A DNA stretch of 7,115 bases from Chloroflexota bacterium. GTDB lineage: Bacteria; Chloroflexota; Anaerolineae; Aggregatilineales; UBA3940. This document shows positions 1-5,198 of this stretch, one piece after another. Each line of letters opens with the position of its first letter. The stretch's first letter is position 1. The notes under the pieces were generated by a model. That model saw nothing but the letters and a program-made list of their open reading frames with translations. It was not told where the DNA came from and searched no databases. The position numbers and the translations under genes are program-made. Where the stretch lies: contig JAADYZ010000005.1 in NCBI GenBank assembly GCA_010092775.1, positions 1-7,115 of the forward strand. The letters are read 5' to 3'.

Positions 1-405
1 GCAGGCAATGATGGAAGCGCCCCAGCATTCCCTGAAGCCAGGGACATCCGGGTACACATCACGATAGCCGAGCGCCAGCACAACATGTCCCGCGGATACG
101 GATGTACCGGCTTCGCCAATCAGGGCGAAACCCACCTCATGGGCTTGCACATCCACGATGCGTTCTGTCCGCAGTTCAGCGCTGTTGTACACCGCGATCT
201 GTTCCCATGCCTGTTCTCGAATTTCCGATGGCAGCAACCCATCCAAGCCGATGAAGTTATGCACACCATGTGATGCCCCGTTGCGGGGCGGCTCGGGTGA
301 GTCGAAGACAATTAGTCGTTTGCGTGTGCGTGCTAGAATCAGTGCTGCTTGCAACCCGGCAGGCCCGCCCCCGACAATGGCAACATCATAGTGTTCTTGT
401 TTCAT
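1..405 (-). CDS. Thioredoxin-reductase-like NAD(P)/FAD-dependent oxidoreductase, N-terminal 135 residues (runs off the window)
   Basis: The reading frame starts at ATG 405-403 behind an AGGAA ribosome-binding site and is still open at position 1. The protein begins MKQEHYDVAIVGGGPAGL, a Rossmann FAD-binding fold with G12-x-G14-x-x-G17. A segment RNGASHGVHNFIGLDG (41-56) and VVLALGYRDVYPDVPGF (108-124) follow, as in the short (about 300-residue) thioredoxin-reductase-like flavoproteins. The last visible residues are WGASIIAC; C135 falls where this family has the first cysteine of its redox CPxC motif, but the second lies outside the window. By family the enzyme would use NADPH and FAD to reduce a disulfide or small substrate in the cytosol. 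It starts 16 bp after the preceding FAD protein and is probably the last visible gene of the rpmB-zigA operon. The substrate is unknown. Confidence 0.88.
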   Translation of the reverse strand, partial: MKQEHYDVAIVGGGPAGLQAALILARTRKRLIVFDSPEPPRNGASHGVHNFIGLDGLLPSEIREQAWEQIAVYNSAELRTERIVDVQAHEVGFALIGEAGTSVSAGHVVLALGYRDVYPDVPGFRECWGASIIAC

Positions 406-421
406 AGTTCCTATTCATGAG

Positions 422-1579
422 TTATATCTGTCGCAAACGTTCGGCTGCGGCTCGTGCTCCGGCAATGTTCGCTGCGACTGGCCCAAGTTCCAACTCGGCT
501 AAGGGACCGCTAGCGTAGAGGCCTTCTGCCCAGCGCAGCGTGCTATCCAATATCGGATAGCCGCAGCCTGCCACTGGAAGACGGTAGCGCGCTATGGCGT
601 CGGCAAGCCAGGTTTGCTCGGGTGGAACAGGCTGCAATCCGGTGGCCAGAACGACGTGATCAGCAATGCGTTTAGTGCCATCCACAAAGGTTAGGACGAT
701 TCGTCTATCGTCTGTCACATCTGCGGCAATGATCTCACTGCGATGATGGCACATCTGCCCTGCCTGGACGGCTGCGCGAGCATCGGCATAGATGTCCTGT
801 GACAGGGTACCTGGCTGACGCGCTTCGTCAATCATCGAGCGCCGCTCCTGATAGTTTGCCTGTCCAAATGCATCCAAGCACTTAGGGCCAATCCAGCAAG
901 GGCTACTGTCGAAGTCCTGATGGCGCAGAGGCTGGCGCGTGATCAGCGTAACAGCATGGTCGCTCATGAGTTTGAGTGCGATCTGCCCAGCGGACATCCC
1001 AGCACCGAGCACAAATACCGTAGAGGTGTCCCCAAAGTGTTCGCTCTCGAATGCGCTATCTAACACATGCTGTATGGACGCATTCTGTGCGATCAGTGGT
1101 TCCGCCCAGTCTGGCAACCGAAGTTGCTGTCGTCCAGTCGCCAGCAGGACTCGCTGGGTTGTGATGCTGGCACTTTCTGTTTCAACGCACCACCCTCCGT
1201 CCACTCGATGCATTGCTAATGCTTGCCCACGGATATGCAGGCGATCAAGCAGGTATGTGTCGATCACATGTTGGCAATGGCTTTGGAATAGTGCATAAGA
1301 TGGACGAGAGTAAGGCTCGATCCACAGATCAGAAGGGGCAGTCTCCAGATCTTGGGCAAATCGTTGAAGTGAGGCCGGGTGCAGATCGACATGATGCACA
1401 AGGGGTGAGCGCAAGTATCGCATCCCCGTATTCGCGGTGCGGCTGCTCCAAGCGGCCAGCAGACGCTCATGTGGATCGAGGATACGCACAGCATCTGATG
1501 GTACACCTTGCTTATGAATGAGCACATGAGCAAGGTGTACACCATGAATACCGCCGCCTATGATCAGCCAGTCCAGCAT
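422..1579 (-). CDS. FAD/NAD(P)-binding oxidoreductase, flavin-monooxygenase-like, coupled to zigA
   Basis: A 385-residue protein starting MLDWLIIGGGIHGVHLAHVL. It has an FAD-binding G8-x-G10-x-x-G13 motif, a segment TGMRYLRSPLVHHVDLHP (51-68), an ATG motif (147-149), a second Rossmann motif GAGMSAG (192-198) for NAD(P), and LATG (311-314) before the C-terminal GLYASGPLAELELGP (353-367). This two-Rossmann plan resembles flavin monooxygenase/ornithine-hydroxylase-like FAD/NAD(P)-binding proteins. The frame is open upstream to 1666, but that extension lies entirely inside the 3' end of zigA and has no family motif. ATG 1579 sits 4 bp after the zigA stop, which suggests translational coupling; a GAGG about 12 nt upstream is a weak ribosome-binding site. 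The context ties it to zinc limitation. The substrate cannot be read from the sequence; a hydroxylase for a metal-binding metabolite and a plain reductase are both possible. Confidence 0.85.
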   Translation of the reverse strand: MLDWLIIGGGIHGVHLAHVLIHKQGVPSDAVRILDPHERLLAAWSSRTANTGMRYLRSPLVHHVDLHPASLQRFAQDLETAPSDLWIEPYSRPSYALFQSHCQHVIDTYLLDRLHIRGQALAMHRVDGGWCVETESASITTQRVLLATGRQQLRLPDWAEPLIAQNASIQHVLDSAFESEHFGDTSTVFVLGAGMSAGQIALKLMSDHAVTLITRQPLRHQDFDSSPCWIGPKCLDAFGQANYQERRSMIDEARQPGTLSQDIYADARAAVQAGQMCHHRSEIIAADVTDDRRIVLTFVDGTKRIADHVVLATGLQPVPPEQTWLADAIARYRLPVAGCGYPILDSTLRWAEGLYASGPLAELELGPVAANIAGARAAAERLRQI

Positions 1580-1583
1580 CCGG

Positions 1584-2798
1584 TCAGTTTGCCTCGTGCA
1601 TTTGCCAGATGGGGAAAGGATCCAAGAAGCGTTCCCAGCCGACTTCACCCAGTGCCAGTTCAGCATCGGTCAGCAGGGCGGCATTCAGTTGTTTCAGCAT
1701 CAGCTCTTTAGGCATCTGAATGCCGATGAAGACCAATTCCTGTCGGCGGTCACCATAGGGTTCCTGCCAGTGTTTCGCCATATACTCGTCAACATGGGGG
1801 CCTTGCGGACGCAATGGTTCAGGTGTTGCCGCCATCCAGTTGCCTGCTGGCGAAACGCGGGCAACATGCCCGGCCAGTGACCAGATGATTCCGGTGTGAT
1901 GGCGGGTGGCTATCCAGAAAAAGCCCTTCGAGCGTAGCACCGTTTTCATATGATCGCTCTTGAGGACTTCCATCAGCCGTTCGGGATGGAAGGGGCGGCG
2001 AGCGCGAAACACGAAGCTGCTGATGCCATATTCTTCGGTTTCCGGGGTGTGTTCGCCCTGAAGCTCTTTTAACCAGCCAGCCGAACGCTGAGCCGCTGCC
2101 ATGTCAAACAGCCGGGTGTTGACAATCTCACCCATTGCCACCTGGCTGTGTTCAGCGCGGATGAGGCGGGCATCCGGGTTGAGTTTACGCAGCACACCTT
2201 CCAGTTCTTCGACCTGCTCGGGAGCGGCGAGATCGGTCTTGTTCAGGATGATGACGTTGGCAAACTCGACCTGATCAATCAGCAGATCGGACAGGGTACG
2301 CTCGTCTTCCTCACTGACCGCCATGTTCATCGCTTTCAGGCGTTCACCTTCACGATAGTCTTGAAGCCAGCGGTTGGAGTCGACTACGGTGACCATCGTA
2401 TCCAGATGGGAGATATCCATCAGGCTCATGGTTCCGTCCGGCGTGGGGAAGGAGAAGGTCATCGCGACCGGCAGTGGCTCAGAAATCCCGGTGGACTCAA
2501 TCAGCAAATAATCGAAGCGATCTTCACTTGCCAGCCGCGCCACCTCCTGCAGCAAATCTTCACGCAGGGTGCAGCAGATGCAGCCGTTAGTCATCTCGAC
2601 CAACTTTTCTTCAGTGCGGCTAAAGGCAGCACCACCATTACGGACCAAGCTGGCGTCAATATTGACTTCGCTCATGTCATTGACAATGACAGCGACGCGC
2701 ATCCCCTCACGATTGTTGAGGACATGATTGAGCAAGGTCGTTTTTCCGGCTCCGAGAAAGCCGGAGAGCACAGTGATAGGCAGTTTCTTTGTCAACAT
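1584..2798 (-). CDS. zigA: ZigA-type COG0523/G3E GTPase, putative zinc metallochaperone
   Basis: A 404-residue CobW/G3E-family GTPase. Visible motifs are the Walker A loop GFLGAGKTT (13-21), the metal-binding GCICC (72-76), ESTG (101-104) in the switch/Walker B region and the guanine-specificity motif NKTD (186-189). A full CobW C-terminal domain (about 258-377) ends in WERFLDPFPIWQ. Length and the phrase VAVIVNDMSEVNID match the long, zinc-linked subfamily that includes ZigA. Such proteins use GTP to deliver zinc to client enzymes when zinc is scarce. The start is ATG 2798, or GTG 2801, which is better spaced (8 nt) from AGGAG at 2810-2814. An in-frame ATG at 2867 adds an unconserved leader and is unlikely. 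It follows rpmB by 138 bp and leads directly into the FAD protein. The COG0523 assignment is firm; the zinc role rests on subfamily and context. Confidence 0.92.
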   Translation of the reverse strand: MLTKKLPITVLSGFLGAGKTTLLNHVLNNREGMRVAVIVNDMSEVNIDASLVRNGGAAFSRTEEKLVEMTNGCICCTLREDLLQEVARLASEDRFDYLLIESTGISEPLPVAMTFSFPTPDGTMSLMDISHLDTMVTVVDSNRWLQDYREGERLKAMNMAVSEEDERTLSDLLIDQVEFANVIILNKTDLAAPEQVEELEGVLRKLNPDARLIRAEHSQVAMGEIVNTRLFDMAAAQRSAGWLKELQGEHTPETEEYGISSFVFRARRPFHPERLMEVLKSDHMKTVLRSKGFFWIATRHHTGIIWSLAGHVARVSPAGNWMAATPEPLRPQGPHVDEYMAKHWQEPYGDRRQELVFIGIQMPKELMLKQLNAALLTDAELALGEVGWERFLDPFPIWQMHEAN

Positions 2799-2804
2799 CA
2801 CCTT

Positions 2805-2814
2805 TAGATCTCCT
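2805..2814 (-). promoter_or_regulatory. Ribosome-binding site of zigA, shared 10-mer with rpmB
   Basis: On the minus strand this reads AGGAGATCTA. The same ten bases form the rpmB ribosome-binding site at 3179-3188. The AGGAG core is 8 nt from GTG 2801 and 11 nt from ATG 2798, so the GTG may be the real zigA start. The shared block suggests that one translation-start region was copied from the other. Confidence 0.6.
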
Positions 2815-2936
2815 ATGGTGTGAAAATCTGATCGGGCGGATTCATGTTCGCGATGGCAGCGCAGCACTCATAGTGCCCCGTTTGGGATGGTTTCAGATAG
2901 CAGAGCGTGTACATTCGCCTTGCGCTTGATAGCTAA

Positions 2937-3176
2937 CTAGAGAAGCTCCTTAACACTGCGTCCTTGGCGGCGCATAAATTCGGTCAAACCCACTTTATCG
3001 ATCGTCTTGAGTTCATCCGCGGTAACCTGCACTCGCACTGATCTGCCCAGTTCTGGCACATATATGCGTTGGTTTTGCAAGTTCAAGCGGAATCTACGCC
3101 GGGTCGCTTTCAGTGAAAACGAGCGATTATTGCCAAACCTCGGTTTCTTCTTTGTAATACGGCGTTTACTCGTCAT
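2937..3176 (-). CDS. rpmB: Ribosomal protein bL28, cysteine-free (zinc-independent) paralogue
   Basis: A 79-residue basic protein, MTSKRRITKKKPRFGNNRSF onward. It aligns without gaps to the start of bL28: KKPxxGNNRS (10-19) is the family signature, followed by ATRRRFRLNLQNQRIYVPE. Zinc-binding L28 carries a CxxC pair near residues 5-8 and a second pair further on. Here residues 5 and 8 are Arg and Thr, and the protein has no cysteine at all. Cysteine-free ribosomal paralogues are known Zur targets that replace the zinc-containing protein and spare zinc. ATG 3176 is preferred over the in-frame ATG 3191 because GAGGAG lies 7 nt upstream. The gene stands first in the leftward unit, downstream of a candidate Zur operator. 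A zinc-containing rpmB elsewhere in the genome is predicted, not seen. Confidence 0.93.
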   Translation of the reverse strand: MTSKRRITKKKPRFGNNRSFSLKATRRRFRLNLQNQRIYVPELGRSVRVQVTADELKTIDKVGLTEFMRRQGRSVKELL

Positions 3177-3178
3177 GA

Positions 3179-3188
3179 TAGATCTCCT
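3179..3188 (-). promoter_or_regulatory. Ribosome-binding site of rpmB
   Basis: The minus strand reads AGGAGATCTA, with the AGGAG core 7 nt before ATG 3176. This decides the start in favour of the 79-residue form, since the upstream in-frame ATG at 3191 would lie before the ribosome-binding site. The 10-mer recurs in front of zigA at 2805-2814. Confidence 0.75.
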
Positions 3189-3202
3189 CACTTAGTCGGC
3201 AC

Positions 3203-3240
3203 AAAGCCGGAGAGTATACAGTAACAGGCAGCTTCTTGAT
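3203..3240 (-). pseudogene. Fossil 5' end of a second zigA/cobW-like gene
   Basis: Read on the minus strand, 3240 to 3203 closely matches the first codons of zigA (2789-2746). The remnant translates as (I)KKLPVTV and then, after a 2-nt insertion, LSGF; zigA has KKLPITVLSGF. Over about 32 aligned bases there are roughly four substitutions besides the insertion. Two of them change AAA to AAG (Lys, silent) and ATC to GTT (Ile to Val), which fits divergence as a coding sequence before decay. An intact AAGGAG stands 5 nt before the first codon, and that codon is ATC where ATG is expected. The match stops before the P-loop glycines. It is most likely the stump of a COG0523 gene whose promoter now serves rpmB. 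A recombination scar copied from zigA itself is the alternative. Confidence 0.65.
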
Positions 3241-3285
3241 GAAGACTCCTTCGAACTGCCCGAAGTGAAATAATGATACGAAGCA

Positions 3286-3308
3286 TCGATAATACTACTG
3301 ATTATTGA
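3286..3308. promoter_or_regulatory. Candidate Zur operator upstream of rpmB-zigA
   Basis: An interrupted palindrome: TCGATAAT, seven bases, ATTATTGA, with one mismatch between the arms. It lies about 110 bp upstream of the rpmB ATG and 46 bp upstream of the fossil cobW start. A neighbouring ATAATGATA at 3270-3278 repeats a 9-mer of the operator candidate at 4558-4574. Fur-family sites are AT-rich dyads of this general kind. A minus-strand TATTAT (3294-3289) could be a -10 element inside the dyad, but no well-spaced -35 is evident (TTGGCA at 3321-3316 would leave 21 bp). Zur binding is inferred from context. Confidence 0.45.
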
Positions 3309-3390
3309 TACTTTGTGCCAATAAAGGGTGGGGAAGAGATTGAGGTTGTCTTATGAAGCTCTATCAATCAGATCCCGCTTCACAGCCTAA

Positions 3391-3417
3391 GCGTCGTCAA
3401 ACAATACTAGACGACGC
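3391..3417 (-). terminator. Hairpin overlapping the cobW stop codon
   Basis: A perfect 8-bp inverted repeat: GCGTCGTC (3391-3398), an 11-base loop containing the cobW stop, and GACGACGC (3410-3417). No T-run follows on the minus strand, so it is not a standard intrinsic terminator. It may attenuate read-through into rpmB or stabilise the 3' end of the cobW transcript. Confidence 0.4.
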
Positions 3418-4468
3418 CCCGCAAGATCGTGATTGCATCCAGCAACATATCGCTTGCTGTACGACTGTAGTTCTCTGCTAGCGTGGCTTCAAATAGGGCG
3501 GCCAACTGCACTGCATCGACCTGCCCTGACTGTCCTATGGCAACAATCTGTGAGTAGGGAGTCTCATCGCCCCAAGGTTTCCCAAGACTCAACATGCCTC
3601 GTTTACCAACCACATGTAGAATGGCGCGGCTTTCCGTCTCACCGTCAAGATGGAGAATCCCCTTAGCCCGATAGATTCCAGTGGGGAGGTCTTCAATGCT
3701 CTTTCTGAGCCCTCCCAGGGCGATAGGCTTATCACTACGCCAACTGAAGGAGTCAAACACAGTGCTGTGATCAGTGTGATGGTGATCGTGGGGTTGGTGC
3801 CCAGCTTCATGAACATGAACATCGCGAATGTCGCGGCTCATGAGCCGATCGAGGTCATATAGTCCCACACCAAGGATTAGCTCCATAGGTATATCTGCAT
3901 GCTGAGTGCGGTAGACCCGTGCAGACGGAACAGCATTCCGAATGAAGGTTTGAACCTTGGCAAGGCCATCGGCATCGACTAAGTCTGTTTTGTTCAGCAC
4001 AACAATATCGGCGACCTCGATCTGGTCAAAGGCGAGCATGGCCTGCTCTTTATCAAGTTCAAGAATCTGCTCAGCATCGACGACCGTAAGAATCGAATCA
4101 AGTCGGATCAGTGGGCTGAATTGTGGTATTAGGAAAGTCTCTGCTACTGCCAGCGGATCACTTACACCACTGGGTTCTATAATCACATACTCTGGCATTT
4201 CATCACGCCGGAACAGATCAAGTACAGCCGTGACAAGATCGCCGCGAATGCTGCAACAGATGCATCCGTTTGCAAGTTGAACTGTTTCCTCACCTTCTAC
4301 ACCAACCACTAACTGAGAGTCTATATTCACTTCACCAAAGTCGTTGACCAAGACTGCTACGCGCAAACCATGCTCTGCCTGCAAAATGCGATTGAGAAGG
4401 GTTGTTTTGCCTGCGCCTAAGAAACCACTTAGAATGGTCATGGGAACTGGCAGCGCTGGGTTATCCAT
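3407..4468 (-). CDS. CobW/COG0523-family GTPase with His-rich metal-binding segment
   Basis: A 353-residue G3E GTPase. Motifs are Walker A GFLGAGKTT (15-23), GCICC (68-72), EPSG (98-101), VVDA (129-132) and NKTD (159-162). A histidine-rich linker, HVHEAGHQPHDHHHTDH, spans 218-234 with eight histidines between the GTPase and CobW C-terminal domains (the latter about 238-333). His-rich linkers in this family bind zinc or other divalent metals. ATG 4468 has AGGAG 7 nt upstream. The protein is shorter than and clearly different from the ZigA-type neighbour (1584-2798), so the two are unlikely to be a recent duplication. It is divergent from the Fur/Zur-type gene across a 289-bp gap with a candidate operator. 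A role in zinc allocation under starvation is likely; cobalamin (CobW) or nitrile hydratase partners are not seen nearby. Confidence 0.92.
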   Translation of the reverse strand: MDNPALPVPMTILSGFLGAGKTTLLNRILQAEHGLRVAVLVNDFGEVNIDSQLVVGVEGEETVQLANGCICCSIRGDLVTAVLDLFRRDEMPEYVIIEPSGVSDPLAVAETFLIPQFSPLIRLDSILTVVDAEQILELDKEQAMLAFDQIEVADIVVLNKTDLVDADGLAKVQTFIRNAVPSARVYRTQHADIPMELILGVGLYDLDRLMSRDIRDVHVHEAGHQPHDHHHTDHSTVFDSFSWRSDKPIALGGLRKSIEDLPTGIYRAKGILHLDGETESRAILHVVGKRGMLSLGKPWGDETPYSQIVAIGQSGQVDAVQLAALFEATLAENYSRTASDMLLDAITILRGVV

Positions 4469-4557
4469 ATCTTTGCTCCTGGGGAATGTACGCTTCGCAA
4501 AACCTGATGACCTAACTATAAACCGTAAGATAGTTGTGTTACTGAAAAAAAGTACCT

Positions 4558-4574
4558 ATAATGATAATCGTTTT
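4558..4574. promoter_or_regulatory. Candidate Zur/Fur box in the cobW-regulator divergent gap
   Basis: ATAATGAT-A-ATCGTTTT is an imperfect dyad around one central base (6 of 8 arm positions pair), the 7-1-7-like layout common for Fur-family boxes. It lies 90 bp upstream of the cobW ATG and 184 bp upstream of the regulator ATG, so one site could control both directions. The 9-mer ATAATGATA recurs at 3270-3278 upstream of rpmB. No clear -35/-10 pair could be placed in either direction. The rest of the 289-bp gap (4469-4757) shows no gene. Confidence 0.5.
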
Positions 4575-4757
4575 TTGAGACCTACGCAGCAGTTAAGTGC
4601 AGCGTTCTTCATGAATGACCTGCTGCCAATTTGCTAACACGTCGTTCGCCATCAAAGATAGCCTGGGCTTTATCTCTCCTTTCACGCAGATGTCGCTTCT
4701 CCGGGATGTGGCTTAGACTGAAACCCAATCGTAAGGAAACAGGCGGTATAGAAAACT

Positions 4758-5180
4758 ATGAGCAGAGATGCTGAGAAACTCATTGAGGCAATGTCTAAAG
4801 CTGGCTATCGTATCACACAACCTCGCCGAATAATCGTTTCGGTATTGGTCGAGACTGGCGCTCACATTTCAGCCGATACCCTTGTCGATTTAGTTCGCGA
4901 GAAGGATCATAGCATTGGCCGTACGACGATCTATCGCACGCTGGACCTACTTGGCGAACTTGGTTTTGTGAACGCCGTTTACCAGGGCACTGGCGCAGCA
5001 CACTATGTGCTTATGAAGAGTGATGGCCATCACTATCTCATATGTGATCGGTGTCATGACGTGGTGGAGTTTAACGAGTGTCTTGGGGGCGATATGGTAG
5101 AAGATATATGCCAACGCTTTGGGTTCAGTCTTCGCAATCACTTGCTTGAGATTCATGGGATATGTCGCAACTGCTCGTAA
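4758..5180 (+). CDS. zur: Fur-family transcriptional regulator, probably the zinc repressor Zur
   Basis: A 140-residue protein of normal Fur-family length. The N-terminal winged helix includes GYRITQPRRIIVSVL (16-30) and the recognition region GRTTIYRTLDLLGELG (54-69). The dimerisation domain has HHYLICDRC (91-99) and closes with ICRNC (135-139). The two CxxC pairs (C96/C99 and C136/C139) form the structural zinc site. Candidate sensing ligands are H36, H82, H91, H92, H128, E131 and H133; the residue three before C96, often His in Fur proteins, is Tyr93. Zur rather than Fur or PerR is inferred from the neighbours: two COG0523 GTPases and a cysteine-free L28. The start has only a weak ribosome-binding site (GGCGG about 11 nt upstream). 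It is probably co-transcribed with the methyltransferase 18 bp downstream and autoregulated through 4558-4574. Confidence 0.88.
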   Translation: MSRDAEKLIEAMSKAGYRITQPRRIIVSVLVETGAHISADTLVDLVREKDHSIGRTTIYRTLDLLGELGFVNAVYQGTGAAHYVLMKSDGHHYLICDRCHDVVEFNECLGGDMVEDICQRFGFSLRNHLLEIHGICRNCS

Positions 5181-5198
5181 GCTAGGAAAGATCAACGT

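Noticed and set aside
1580..1666. N-terminal extension of the FAD protein by 29 codons
   Set aside because: It lies wholly within the zigA coding sequence and has no recognisable motif; the FAD-binding fold begins at once after ATG 1579.
2148..2807. Open frame of 219 codons on the plus strand opposite zigA
   Set aside because: It is the antisense of a well-supported COG0523 gene, shows no family motif, and its length follows from the codon use of the minus-strand gene.
2802..2867. Upstream ATG 2867 as the start of zigA
   Set aside because: The added residues are unlike the family, and the clear AGGAG at 2810-2814 lies inside the extension, pointing to GTG 2801 or ATG 2798.
2864..2876. Short palindrome GCACT-CAT-AGTGC between rpmB and zigA
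   Set aside because: A 5-bp stem with a 3-base loop and no T-run is within chance and does not resemble a terminator or the candidate Zur dyads.
3352..3480. Plus-strand small frame starting MKLYQSDPAS
   Set aside because: Most of it is antisense to the cobW 3' end, and no ribosome-binding site or conserved pattern is visible.
4344..4637. Plus-strand frame of 97 codons covering the start of cobW and part of the divergent gap
   Set aside because: It is mostly antisense to the cobW P-loop region, with no ribosome-binding site or family pattern; the gap is better explained as regulatory.
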